This document shows positions 1 through 7,899 of a stretch of DNA of 64,000 nt, in pieces. Under the pieces are notes generated by a model. That model saw only the letters and a program-made list of their open reading frames with translations, did not search any database and was not told the origin of the DNA. Source of the DNA: Nonomuraea aurantiaca (GTDB lineage Bacteria; Actinomycetota; Actinomycetes; Streptosporangiales; Streptosporangiaceae); contig NZ_JAIWNB010000014.1 in NCBI RefSeq assembly GCF_020215705.1, positions 124,001 to 188,000 on the forward strand. The letters run 5' to 3'. A program made the position numbers and the translations under genes. Each line of letters opens with the position of its first letter. The first letter of the stretch is position 1.

Positions 1-320
1 GGCAGCAGGCGGGCGTTGGCGCTGGGGATGGCGCCGACGCGCAGGCTGCCGCGGTCCTGCCCGCGCGCCGCGGCCACCTCCTGCTCCAGGGCTTCGAGCT
101 GGGTGAGGATGAGCGTGGCGCGGCGGCAGACGGCTCGCCCGGCGGCGGTCAGGCTCACCCCGTGGCTGCCTCTGACGAGCAGGGCCAGGCCGAGTTCGCT
201 CTCCAGGCCGCGCAGCGCATGGCTGACCGCGGACTGTGTGGTGTTCAGCTCCTCGGCCGCGCGGGTCATGTTGCCGGTACGCGCGACCGTCTGCAGGATC
301 CTGAGCTGTGTGAACGTCAT
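1..320 (-). CDS. LysR-family transcriptional regulator, N-terminal part (cut by window edge)
   Basis: The minus-strand reading frame starts at ATG 320-318 and runs off the left edge, leaving about 106 residues. Residues 2-60 form a LysR winged helix-turn-helix: the start MTFTQLRILQTVARTGNMTR is followed by AAEELNTTQSAVSHALRGLE and then the start of the linker helix and effector domain. The start codon overlaps the stop of the upstream amidotransferase gene (ATGA), so the two are probably translated together and the regulator may control that gene. The ligand cannot be told because the sensor domain lies outside the window. Confidence 0.9.
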   Translation of the reverse strand, partial: MTFTQLRILQTVARTGNMTRAAEELNTTQSAVSHALRGLESELGLALLVRGSHGVSLTAAGRAVCRRATLILTQLEALEQEVAAARGQDRGSLRVGAIPSANARLL

Positions 321-1012
321 AGCGCCGCGCGCAGCAGCCCCACGACCAGCGGGTGCGGGCGCCCGGGCCACGAGCTCGTCTGTGGCACGAACAGTGTGGC
401 TAGGTAGTACGGGTGGCCGGGGATCTCCAGCACTCGGGCCTCGCCGGTGTCGTCCACGCCAGTCACCCGCAGTCCGCCCTCGTGCAGGGCACTCTGGTAA
501 GCGGGATTGAGGCCGAAGTTGCAGTAGTACTGCTCCTTGACCTCCTCGCGCCCGTACACATCGGCCACCAGGGAGCCGGGCGTGAGCGTGACGGGCATGG
601 TCCGGCCGGCGAGCGAGCAGGCCAGCTCGGTGACGAACAGGCTGGAGGCGTAAGGGTCGTACTCGGCGTGCTGCGCGTCCTCGAACCGGAGTACGTGGCG
701 GGCGTACTCGATGATGATGTGCTGGCAGCCGCCGCACGTCCCCAGAGTGGGGACGCCGTGCTCGCGGCCGTGCCGAAGCGCGGCCAGCGCGCCGCGCAGG
801 CTGCGGTACGGGCTTCCCGGGGCGCACCACAGCACGTCCGCGGCGCGCACGGCGGACAGGTCCGCTTCGAGCGGCTCGGTGGCCAGCCAGCGGACCTCGA
901 TCTCGACCCTGAGGTGGTCGGCGGCGTGGCGCAGCGCATCGTCGGTGGCCATGTGCGGGGGGTATGTCTTGTCGTAGTCGCCGATGACCGCGACCTGCAA
1001 GGAGGGCTTCAT
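317..1012 (-). CDS. CTP synthase C-terminal-like glutamine amidotransferase (class I)
   Basis: The protein has about 231 residues and resembles the free-standing 'CTP synthase C-terminal region-related' family. GTCGGCQH at residues 91-98 supplies the GxCxG nucleophile elbow (Cys93). A late GHPYY supplies the His, with Tyr where classical GATases have HPE, so the third triad member is atypical. No synthetase domain is attached, so the acceptor reaction is unknown. The start was set at MKPSLQVAVIG, which matches where the fold begins; a TTG 36 bases upstream would add 12 residues. The stop overlaps the ATG of the LysR gene by ATGA, implying a two-gene operon. Confidence 0.75.
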   Translation of the reverse strand: MKPSLQVAVIGDYDKTYPPHMATDDALRHAADHLRVEIEVRWLATEPLEADLSAVRAADVLWCAPGSPYRSLRGALAALRHGREHGVPTLGTCGGCQHIIIEYARHVLRFEDAQHAEYDPYASSLFVTELACSLAGRTMPVTLTPGSLVADVYGREEVKEQYYCNFGLNPAYQSALHEGGLRVTGVDDTGEARVLEIPGHPYYLATLFVPQTSSWPGRPHPLVVGLLRAAL

Positions 1013-1065
1013 GCGCCCACTATGCGGGGACGGCGGCATGAGTTCCAATACCTGATCACGCGAAC

Positions 1066-1087
1066 GTCATGAGCGCGAGCTCATGAC
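1066..1087. promoter_or_regulatory. Perfect inverted repeat upstream of the amidotransferase gene
   Basis: GTCATGAGC and GCTCATGAC are exact 9-base complements separated by GCGA. The element lies about 55 bases upstream of the amidotransferase start. Its size and position suit an operator, possibly for the co-transcribed LysR protein, but this is an inference. Confidence 0.4.
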
Positions 1088-1445
1088 AGCAGGGGGCCAT
1101 AAGTGCCGGCGAGCCGACGTCCGGGTACGGCCAGAGGGCGGCCGTTGTGATGCGAGTGACCGCGATGTCCGTGACACGCACGCTACCGACGCCAGTGCCT
1201 TGCAACCTGGCTCTCCTCAGCCACCGGCAGCAGCACCTGCATATCGATGAATCTCCTGATGTCCTTGGACAGCGAAGGCGGCCCGATGTTCGGCCGTTGA
1301 CCTGGGCGGGCCTGATCAAGTGGCACGACGAGCCGGACGGTTTTGCCGCCGACGATCGAGACCCCCAACCTGGGGCGGGCCTCATTCGATGGCACAGGGC
1401 CGACTTCGCCGGCAACGGACACCTGATGGTGGGTGCTGCTATATC
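1088..1445. other. Gene-poor stretch, no supported gene
   Basis: Open frames exist on both strands, including a 90-codon minus-strand frame at 1183-1455. None shows a recognisable motif, a convincing ribosome site or a family resemblance. The stretch looks less GC-extreme than its neighbours and abuts a vapC remnant, so it may be decayed accessory DNA next to the tmRNA locus. Confidence 0.4.
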
Positions 1446-1640
1446 TCACCAACACTCCGCGCCCGGCCAGCCCTCGAGTGCTGAGTCGGCGGTTCGGCTG
1501 CGTGGCTGTCGGCCTTGCGCGTACACGACAGCACAGATCTGCCCGAACATTCGGGCCACCTCAGCGTCGTACGGCAGGGGATCGCCGAACGCCGCCTCGG
1601 CATGCTGGAGCACCGCGACCGTGGAAACAACGCCTGAGGC
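1446..1640 (-). pseudogene. VapC-type PIN-domain toxin remnant
   Basis: The minus-strand frame reads AVLQHAEAAFGDPLPYD then AEVARMFGQICAVVYAQGRQ. This matches the middle to C-terminal part of actinobacterial VapC PIN toxins (usually ...FDPLPFDxxAARxFG...AAGRKPR...D). After RTAD, where a real VapC continues with the conserved DLxIAATA segment, the frame degenerates and stops at 1448-1446. No N-terminal catalytic Asp region and no antitoxin gene are present. It is therefore a truncated, non-functional fragment. Confidence 0.6.
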
Positions 1641-1669
1641 CCAAGCGCGCCAACGAAGTCCTTAGCAGC

Positions 1670-1700
1670 AAAACGGCGGCACCCATGACAGGTGCCGCCG
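1670..1700 (-). terminator. Rho-independent terminator of ssrA
   Basis: CGGCGGCACC (1674-1683) and GGTGCCGCCG (1691-1700) form a perfect 10-bp stem with a 7-base loop. Read on the minus strand it is followed directly by TTTT. It lies 15 bases beyond the mature tmRNA 3' end, as expected for an intrinsic terminator. Confidence 0.85.
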
Positions 1701-1715
1701 CTTCATGATCAACAG

Positions 1716-2096
1716 TGGAGGTGGCGGGAATCGAACCCGCGTCCTTCAACCCCAAGACAGGGCTTCTCCGGGCGCAGCCTGCTGTGCTTTTCTCAGCCCC
1801 GGCAATCACGCAGGCGTGTCGCCGACGGGCTCAGCCACTGTTTGATTTCCCGCTCTCCCCCGTGGCCGGGTTGAGCGGTTGAGCCTTCTAGCGATGCCAG
1901 ATCCCGGGCCGAAGGCACTCCCGGGCTGACAGTGGCTACGCTACTTAGGCAGCGAGGGCCAGGGAACCCTGGCCGACCACAGTGCTCTTAGAATTGGCAC
2001 TTGTTGTTTGCGGTCACAGTGTTAACGAGGTTATGTCCGCAGTCCTCGGCCCGCTTCACCTGACTTGCAAAGTCGAAGTCGAAGCCAGTCACCCCC
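1716..2096 (-). ncRNA. ssrA: Transfer-messenger RNA (tmRNA)
   Basis: The 5' end GGGGGTGACTGGCTTCGAC and the 3' end CACCTCCA form the seven-pair alanine-tRNA-like acceptor stem. The T-arm GCGGG-TTCGATT-CCCGC sits next to it, and the terminal CCA is not encoded. The RNA is about 381 nt and contains the tag reading frame and GC-rich pseudoknot-forming segments. With SmpB (encoded about 2.2 kb upstream on the same strand) it rescues stalled ribosomes and marks their products for proteolysis. It has its own promoter and terminator, separate from the smpB operon. Confidence 0.97.
1945..1998 (-). other. tmRNA proteolysis-tag reading frame
   Basis: Starting at the Ala resume codon GCC (1998-1996), the tmRNA reads ANSKSTVVGQGSLALAA and then TAA. 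The C-terminal LALAA is the usual protease signal. The tag has 17 residues, longer than the E. coli ANDENYALAA tag. Confidence 0.9.
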
Positions 2097-2140
2097 ATGT
2101 GCAGTTGTCAACACGGCCCCGAAGAGCCGAGCAACATGAC

Positions 2141-2169
2141 CTTACATCCCCCAACGCCTGCGACGTCAA
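2141..2169 (-). promoter_or_regulatory. Promoter of ssrA
   Basis: On the minus strand TTGACG (2169-2164) is followed after exactly 17 bases by TGTAAG (2146-2141), a good housekeeping -35/-10 pair. Transcription would start near 2134 and leave a precursor leader of about 38 nt for RNase P to remove. Confidence 0.6.
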
Positions 2170-2189
2170 CTTGATTCCCCCGCATGGCG

Positions 2190-2222
2190 AAACCCCCGGA
2201 AACGCGTAGGCGTTCCCGGGGG
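2190..2222 (-). terminator. Terminator hairpin downstream of the PBP-like gene
   Basis: Arms at 2193-2205 and 2210-2222 (CCCCCGGAAACGC and GCGTTCCCGGGGG, one mismatch) close a GTAG loop. On the minus strand the stem is followed by TTT. It is about 155 bases past the stop of the upstream lipoprotein gene and before the ssrA promoter, so it would insulate the two units. Confidence 0.6.
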
Positions 2223-2378
2223 CCGACCGGCAGGGTCGAGCCGGTCCGGACGGCAGGACTTCCCCCGAGATGAAGTCCTGAACTCATCACGGCGACTGCA
2301 CCCGCAACCCCCCGAGCGGGGCAGTCACTGGGTAAGACGCAGCCGGCCACCCGAAGGGTTGCCTAGGGTGACAAGAAA

Positions 2379-4253
2379 TCACTTAGCGTCGCGGAGGCCG
2401 GAGAAGAAGTCACCCGCGACCGCCGCGGGATCGTAGTTCTTGGCCAGGACGGCTATCGCCACGTCACCCTGCCAGCCCACGAACCAGCCCATCCGCTTCT
2501 CCTGATCGCCCGCGGCCGTCACGCCGTAGACCTGGCCGCGGCCGGCCTGGGCGGGCGAGCCGGTGGCGCCGGCGAGCATCATGGCGGTCAGTGCCGTGCG
2601 CACCTTGGGTTCGACGGCGACCGGCTGCGGCGGCTTGACCGAGACCGTCTCCGTCGAGGAGTCGGGCGCCTTGGGGTCGGTCACCAGCACCGGCGGGCGC
2701 CAGGTGCCCGAGGCGATCGCCCCCGCAACGAGGGCCATGCTGAGCGGGCTGACCTCGACGTTCTGGCCCGCGATGGCCCTGGCCTTGTCGGCGTCACTGG
2801 CCAACGCGGGCAGCGAGCCGCTGAACGACTTGAGCGGCAGCCGCCAGTCCTGGCCGATGCCGAGCGCCTCGGCACTCTTCTTCAGGTCCGCGGCGTCGAC
2901 GCGCCGGGCGAGGGAGGCCAGGGCCGTGACGCAGCCCTTGGCGAAGTTGTCCTTGAACGTCGGCGAGGTGCCGGCGACCTGGCTCGCCGTCACGAAGCGC
3001 GCGCCGCCCACCGTGCGCTCGGCCGGGCAGGCGAGCTTCTGCTTGGTCTTCATCCCGGCATTGATCAGCGCGTCGGCGGCCACGATCGAGAAGGCGGTGC
3101 CGGCCGGGAACTTGCCGGCGAGGGCGTCCTTCTCCTGGTTGAGGCCATTCGTGCCCACCGCCAGGATCTGGCCCGTCAACCGGTCGACCGCGACCAGCGC
3201 GCTGGTCTCCGTCTGCGCCACGGCGGCGTCGGCGGCGCGCTGCTTGGCGCTGTCGATCGTGGTGTGTACGGGTACGTTCTTGCGGCCGGGCCACTCCTTT
3301 AGCTGCGCCACCTCGTTGTCGGTCTTGAGGTCGAGGATGACCACCCGGGTCTGCGTGGATCCGGTGAGGTAGTCCTGATAGGCGCGCTGGAGCCCGCTCT
3401 GTCCGTAGGAGTCACCCGCCCGCTGGGGGCCGCCGAGTTTCTGCTCGGTCTCCGGGGTCAGCTCGCTGACCTTGCCGACGATGTCCTTGGGGTCGTCGGG
3501 CGCGACAGGCTGCCTCTGCGGTCGGGTGATGAGCTGCGGGATCTTTTCGAGCCTGTCCTTCACATCGCGGTAGCGCTTGGCGCCGAAGTTGGCGAGCGGG
3601 ACGAACTGCTTCGGCGGCGACGACCTGATGCGGCTCAGCAGCCGGTCCTGGGCGAACAAGGTGATCGCCGAGAGCTGCTCGACGACCTCCTCCGCCTGGT
3701 CACCGAGCTGCGACGGGGTGACACCGACCACGTAGAGGAACTGGGGGCTCTGAAGCGGGTTGTTGTTCCTGTCGACGACCGACTCGCGCGGCTTCGGGTC
3801 GGTGGAGACGGCGAACCGCTGGCCGTCCTTCAGCTGCGGGTGCAGCACGGAAGGCGACCAGCGCACCTTCCACAGACCGTTCACCAGGTGCAGCGGCAGT
3901 ACGCCGTCATACCCCCAGAGGGGGTTGTTCTCCCCCAGGTCGACCTCCGCGTGGAAGTCGGCCCGCGTCTGGTCGCCGGCCCGGGTGATGCTTTTGATCT
4001 TGAATCGGAACGAGGCCGCGTCGAGTTCCGCCTTCGCGTCCGACAGCGCCTTGCGTACGGTCGCCCGGTCACCGTCGGTACGGCCGGCCGCGAGGTCGTA
4101 GTCCTCCGACTGCCAGCCCACCAGGAAGTCCCGCACGGCATCGTGCGGGGACGACTCCTCGAAGCAGGCGGTCAGCGACATGCTCGCGACGGCCAGCGTG
4201 ACGGTCGCGGCCAAGCCGCGGCGTACGCGGCCCAGGCGTACGGGACGGCTCAT
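2379..4253 (-). CDS. Penicillin-binding protein homologue, lipoprotein, catalytic motifs lost
   Basis: The 624-residue protein has a lipobox LTAC with Cys30, an NTF2-like MecA_N-type domain (about 35-140), a PBP-dimer-like region (about 150-300) and a transpeptidase-fold domain (about 320-620). The second MecA-type PBP in this window (40401-41957) keeps all three catalytic motifs. At the matching places this protein has TAFS (386-389) for SxxK, GCV (440-442) for SxN and VTA (578-580) for KTG. It is therefore very unlikely to be a transpeptidase or to bind beta-lactams covalently. A scaffold or sensor role at the membrane is possible. Its ATG overlaps the smpB stop (ATGA), so it is the last gene of the ftsE-ftsX-smpB unit. 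Confidence 0.85.
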   Translation of the reverse strand: MSRPVRLGRVRRGLAATVTLAVASMSLTACFEESSPHDAVRDFLVGWQSEDYDLAAGRTDGDRATVRKALSDAKAELDAASFRFKIKSITRAGDQTRADFHAEVDLGENNPLWGYDGVLPLHLVNGLWKVRWSPSVLHPQLKDGQRFAVSTDPKPRESVVDRNNNPLQSPQFLYVVGVTPSQLGDQAEEVVEQLSAITLFAQDRLLSRIRSSPPKQFVPLANFGAKRYRDVKDRLEKIPQLITRPQRQPVAPDDPKDIVGKVSELTPETEQKLGGPQRAGDSYGQSGLQRAYQDYLTGSTQTRVVILDLKTDNEVAQLKEWPGRKNVPVHTTIDSAKQRAADAAVAQTETSALVAVDRLTGQILAVGTNGLNQEKDALAGKFPAGTAFSIVAADALINAGMKTKQKLACPAERTVGGARFVTASQVAGTSPTFKDNFAKGCVTALASLARRVDAADLKKSAEALGIGQDWRLPLKSFSGSLPALASDADKARAIAGQNVEVSPLSMALVAGAIASGTWRPPVLVTDPKAPDSSTETVSVKPPQPVAVEPKVRTALTAMMLAGATGSPAQAGRGQVYGVTAAGDQEKRMGWFVGWQGDVAIAVLAKNYDPAAVAGDFFSGLRDAK

Positions 4254-4717
4254 CGGTTGCGTTGCCGCACTGCCCGGGCCATCTCGCGCTTGGCCTGCTG
4301 CTCCGCCAGCGTCTGCCGCTTGTCCCAGTCCTTCTTACCGCGGGCGATGCCGATCTCGATCTTGGCCCGGCCGTCCTTGAAGTAGAGGGACAGCGGCACG
4401 ATCGTCAGCCCGCCCTCCTTGGTCTTGGCGGCGAGCTTGTCGATCTCCTTGCGGTGGAGCAGGAGCTTGCGCTTGCGGCGGGCGGCGTGGTTCGTCCACG
4501 TCCCCTGGGTGTATTCGGGGATGTGGACGTTCAGCAACCACGCTTCGCCATCGTCGATGGAGGCGTAGCCGTCGCTGAGGGACGCGCGTCCCTCGCGCAA
4601 CGACTTCACCTCGGTGCCCTGCAGCACGAGCCCCGCCTCGAAGGTGTCCTCGACGTGGTAGTCGTGCCGGGCACGCTTGTTCTGGGCGACGACCTTCCGC
4701 CCGGTCTCACGTGGCAT
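4250..4717 (-). CDS. smpB: SsrA-binding protein SmpB
   Basis: SmpB binds the tRNA-like part of tmRNA and delivers it to stalled ribosomes. The 155-residue protein is full length. It begins with VVAQNKRARHDYHVEDTFEA, carries the conserved GTEVKSLREGRASLSDGY segment near residues 35-52, and ends in the basic tail that enters the decoding site (KKDWDKRQTLAEQQAKRE). The gene follows ftsX by 23 bases and overlaps the PBP-like gene, so the ribosome-rescue protein is co-transcribed with cell-division and envelope genes. Confidence 0.97.
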   Translation of the reverse strand: MPRETGRKVVAQNKRARHDYHVEDTFEAGLVLQGTEVKSLREGRASLSDGYASIDDGEAWLLNVHIPEYTQGTWTNHAARRKRKLLLHRKEIDKLAAKTKEGGLTIVPLSLYFKDGRAKIEIGIARGKKDWDKRQTLAEQQAKREMARAVRQRNR

Positions 4718-4740
4718 GCTACGACCTTACCGGCGATTCG

Positions 4741-5646
4741 TCAGACCCTGAGGTAGCGGCGGAGCGTGACGAAGGACGCCAGCACACAGATGAACACACC
4801 GATCACCATGGTCAGCGTGATCACCGAGGCCACCGAGTCCCAGCCGAGCTGACTGCCGAACGCGAAATAACGCGCGATCTCCTCGAACAGGAAGACCTTC
4901 GCGACGATCAGCATCACGGCGGCGATCACCCCGCCCATCAGCCCGGAGATCACGCCCTCCATGACGAAGGGCAGCTGGATATAGAGGTTGGACGCCCCGA
5001 CCAGCCGCATGATCCCGGTTTCTCGACGGCGGTTGAAAGCCGACAGCCGCACGGTGTTGCCGATCAGCAACGCCGCCGCCAGCACAAGAACGATGGCCAC
5101 CGCCAACGCACCTGATCTCAGCTTGTCGAGCAACCCGAAGAACTGGTTGACCAGGTCCTTCTGGTTCGTCACCTGCGACACGCCGGCCTTGCCCTGGAGC
5201 GCCTGCACTATCGGCTGGTAGTTGTTGGGGTCCTTCAGTTTGACGCGGAAGGACGTGGGCATGTCGTCGACCGTCATCGCTTCGACGAGCAGCTTGTTGC
5301 CGGCATAGGTCTTCTGGAAGTTGGCGTAGGCAGCGGCCTGGTTCTCGTAGAGGACCTGCTCGACACCGGTCATGCCCTGGATCTCACCTTGCAGATCCTT
5401 GGTCTGCTGGGCGCTGATCGCCTTGCCCTTGCAACTGGGCATCGGCGTGTTCTTGCCGCACAGGAAGACCGATACCTCGACCTTGTCGTACCAGAAGCCC
5501 TGCATCATCGTGACCTGGGCGTTGATCATCAGGCCGATGCCCAGCATCGCCATGCCGACGGCCACGGTGATGACCACCGCGATCGTCATGGTGAGGTTGC
5601 GACGGAGGCCGATCCAGACCTCGGAGAAGATGAAGTTCGCCCGCAT
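4741..5646 (-). CDS. ftsX: Cell-division protein FtsX
   Basis: FtsX is the membrane half of the FtsEX complex, which controls peptidoglycan hydrolases at the septum. The 301-residue sequence has one membrane segment near the N terminus (about 18-42) and an extracytoplasmic domain of about 130 residues containing a Cys pair (FLCGKNTPMPSCKG). Three further membrane segments follow in the C-terminal half, with the MRLVGAS motif between them. It lies 20 bases after ftsE, the usual pairing. Confidence 0.96.
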   Translation of the reverse strand: MRANFIFSEVWIGLRRNLTMTIAVVITVAVGMAMLGIGLMINAQVTMMQGFWYDKVEVSVFLCGKNTPMPSCKGKAISAQQTKDLQGEIQGMTGVEQVLYENQAAAYANFQKTYAGNKLLVEAMTVDDMPTSFRVKLKDPNNYQPIVQALQGKAGVSQVTNQKDLVNQFFGLLDKLRSGALAVAIVLVLAAALLIGNTVRLSAFNRRRETGIMRLVGASNLYIQLPFVMEGVISGLMGGVIAAVMLIVAKVFLFEEIARYFAFGSQLGWDSVASVITLTMVIGVFICVLASFVTLRRYLRV

Positions 5647-5666
5647 GTTCTGTCTACTGCTCCCTG

Positions 5667-6356
5667 TCAGTACGCCTGGCCGTACACGCCACGCGACTGG
5701 TCGCGGACGATCTTGCCGTCCTCCAGCTCCACGACACGCTTGCGCATGGAGTCGACGATGGCCGCGTCGTGCGTGGCCATGACGACCGTAGTGCCAGTCC
5801 TGTTGATCCGGTCGAGCACCTTCATGATGCCGATGCTCGTCGCGGGGTCGATGTTGCCCGTCGGCTCGTCGGCCAGCAGGATCATGGGCCGGTTGACGAA
5901 GGCGCGGGCCATGGCGACGCGCTGCTGCTCGCCGCCTGACAGCTCGTCGGGCATCCGGTGGGCCTTGCCTTCCAGGCCGACCAGCTCGATGACCTCGGGC
6001 ACCACCTTGCGGATGAACCGCCGCGGCTTACCGATGACCTCGAGCGCGAACGCCACGTTCTCGTAGACGTTCTTGTTCGGGAGCAGCCTGAAGTCCTGGA
6101 ACACGCAGCCGATGCGGCGGCGCAGGTGCGGCACCTTGAAGTTGGACAGGCGGGCCAGATCCTTGCCGGCGACGTGAATCGCCCCGGAGTTGGGCCGCTC
6201 CTCCTTCAGAACCAGACGCAGGAAGGTGGACTTGCCTGATCCCGAAGGACCGACGAGGAACACGAACTCGCCCTTGTCCACGTCAACGGAGACATGGTCG
6301 AGAGCGGGCCGGTTCTGGTTCGTGTAGACCTTGGTGACATTATCGAAATGGATCAC
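5667..6356 (-). CDS. ftsE: Cell-division ATP-binding protein FtsE
   Basis: FtsE is the ABC ATPase partner of FtsX. Walker A is GPSGSGKST (residues 36-44), followed by the signature LSGGEQQR and the Walker B ILLADEPTGN. The start was set at GTG 6356 (VIHFDNVTKVY), where FtsE proteins normally begin; a frame reaching 6431 would add 25 unrelated residues. No clear Shine-Dalgarno precedes the GTG. A TAGACT hexamer about 20 bases upstream suggests a very short leader. It is the first gene of the ftsE-ftsX-smpB-PBP unit. Confidence 0.95.
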   Translation of the reverse strand: MIHFDNVTKVYTNQNRPALDHVSVDVDKGEFVFLVGPSGSGKSTFLRLVLKEERPNSGAIHVAGKDLARLSNFKVPHLRRRIGCVFQDFRLLPNKNVYENVAFALEVIGKPRRFIRKVVPEVIELVGLEGKAHRMPDELSGGEQQRVAMARAFVNRPMILLADEPTGNIDPATSIGIMKVLDRINRTGTTVVMATHDAAIVDSMRKRVVELEDGKIVRDQSRGVYGQAY

Positions 6357-6543
6357 GAGAGCATCACGGCATGCCAGTCTAGGGGTCAGGACGGAAGCGA
6401 GGGTGGCACATGCCCACTTCCCGCCACACACCTATCGGGGACGGCTTTCTTTACTGATGATCGACGTTCCGATTGGCCAGAGCACAGTCTAGGGGGAAGA
6501 CTGGCATGGAACGTCCATAACGGAAACAAAACGATTGTGCGGC

Positions 6544-6549
6544 TAGACT
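6544..6549 (+). promoter_or_regulatory. Possible -10 element for the small zinc-ribbon gene
   Basis: TAGACT ends 10 bases before the ATG at 6560 and there is no Shine-Dalgarno sequence. This suggests a leaderless or nearly leaderless message. No good -35 is visible. Confidence 0.3.
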
Positions 6550-6559
6550 TGGGGCTGAC

Positions 6560-6751
6560 ATGAGTTGCCAACACCTCGTATGCGCGCAGTGCGCCCACCC
6601 TGTGATCGAGGGCCGCTGCCCCCTGTGCCGAGCCAACCGCGAGCGGATGCACAACCACGGCTTCGCCGGGCTGTCACCCGCCCTTATCCTGCTGCTGCTG
6701 GTCGTGCTGCTCTTCCTGGCCCTGGTGCTCAAGCACCTAAGCGGGCTCTGA
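6560..6751 (+). CDS. Small zinc-ribbon membrane protein
   Basis: The 63-residue protein has two Cys pairs in its first 25 residues (CQHLVCAQCAHP and RCPLCRA), which look like a small zinc ribbon. A single strongly hydrophobic segment follows at about 39-59 (LSPALILLLLVVLLFLALVL). The metal-binding end should be cytoplasmic with a C-terminal anchor. It is convergent with prfB and its last 15 bases overlap the prfB end tail to tail. Its function is unknown; the compact architecture and placement beside prfB argue that it is real. Confidence 0.75.
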   Translation: MSCQHLVCAQCAHPVIEGRCPLCRANRERMHNHGFAGLSPALILLLLVVLLFLALVLKHLSGL

Positions 6752-7852
6752 CTCCTGCCGGCGCATCCAGCGGATCTCCGACTCGATGAACTCATCGATG
6801 TCGCCGTCGAGAACGGCGGTCGGGTTGCCCGCCTCCGTGCCCGTGCGCAGATCCTTCACGATCTGGTAGGGGTGCAGCACATAGTTGCGGATCTGCGTGC
6901 CCCATGACGTGGTCGAGGCGCCACGCAGCTCGGACATGCGCTCAGCCTCCTCCTGCCGCTTGCGCTCCAGCAGCTTGGCCTGCAGCACGTTCATCGCCGA
7001 GGCGCGGTTCTGGAGCTGCGAGCGCTCGTTCTGGCAGGAGACCACGATGTTGGTCGGCAGGTGGGTGATGCGGACCGCCGAGTCGGTCGTGTTGACGCCC
7101 TGGCCGCCGGGTCCCGACGAGCGGTAGACGTCGATGCGGAGCTCGTCCTCGTTGATGTCGATGTGGTCGGTCTGCTCGACGACCGGCACGATGTCGACCC
7201 CGGCGAACGAGGTCTGCCGGCGGCCCTGGTTGTCGAACGGGCTGATGCGGACCAGCCGGTGGGTGCCGTGCTCGCCACGGAGCGTGCCGTAGGCGTAGGG
7301 GGCCTTGATCGTGAAGGTGGCCGACTTGATGCCGGCCTCTTCCGCGTAGGAAGTGTCGTAGACCTCGGTCGAGTAGCCCTTGCGCTCGGCCCACCGCAGG
7401 TACATGCGCAGCAGCATCTCCGCCCAGTCGGCGGCGTCGACGCCGCCCGCCTGCGAGTTGATGGTGAGCAGCGCCTCGCGCGCGTCGTAGGGGCCGGACA
7501 GGAGGGTGCGGACCTCCAGCGCGCCGATGTCGGACCGGAGCGAGGCCAGCTCCTTGTCGGCCTCGGCCCTGGTGTCCTCGTCACCTTCCTCGGCGGCCAG
7601 CTCGTAGAGGACGCTGAGGTCGTCGAGGCGGCGCACCAGCCCCTCGACGCGGTTGAGCTCACCCTGCATGTGCGAGAGCTTGCTGGTGACCTTCTGGGCC
7701 TGCTCAGGGTCGTCCCACAGGTCGGGCGCGGCTACCTGCCCCTCCAGCTCCTCGATCTGCTTGCGCATGGCGCCGAGGTCGAGCACGTCCTGGATGCTCC
7801 GCAGGGTGCCCGCGAGCTCGTTGATCTCTTCTGCTGGATCGATGCCTGCCAC
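6737..7852 (-). CDS. prfB: Peptide chain release factor 2
   Basis: RF2 reads UGA and UAA stop codons and triggers release of the finished protein. The 371-residue sequence has the coiled N-terminal domain, the stop-recognition motif ISPF with the SPF tripeptide, and the universal GGQ loop (RSSGPGGQGVNTTDSAV). It reads in one frame with no programmed frameshift site, unlike the E. coli gene. The GTG start is preceded by AAGGAA. A divergent lipoprotein gene begins 47 bases away. Confidence 0.97.
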   Translation of the reverse strand: MAGIDPAEEINELAGTLRSIQDVLDLGAMRKQIEELEGQVAAPDLWDDPEQAQKVTSKLSHMQGELNRVEGLVRRLDDLSVLYELAAEEGDEDTRAEADKELASLRSDIGALEVRTLLSGPYDAREALLTINSQAGGVDAADWAEMLLRMYLRWAERKGYSTEVYDTSYAEEAGIKSATFTIKAPYAYGTLRGEHGTHRLVRISPFDNQGRRQTSFAGVDIVPVVEQTDHIDINEDELRIDVYRSSGPGGQGVNTTDSAVRITHLPTNIVVSCQNERSQLQNRASAMNVLQAKLLERKRQEEAERMSELRGASTTSWGTQIRNYVLHPYQIVKDLRTGTEAGNPTAVLDGDIDEFIESEIRWMRRQESEPA

Positions 7853-7899
7853 GTTTCCTTAGGGTACGCGACCCTCGCGGGCCCGAATAACATGGCCAC

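Noticed and set aside
1147..1665. 172-codon plus-strand frame next to tmRNA
   Set aside because: It lies opposite the vapC remnant and decayed sequence, and shows no motif or ribosome site.
2097..2140. TTGACA-like hexamer just upstream of the mature tmRNA 5' end
   Set aside because: It lies too close to the mature end to act as a -35 for ssrA. The TTGACG/TGTAAG pair further upstream has correct spacing.
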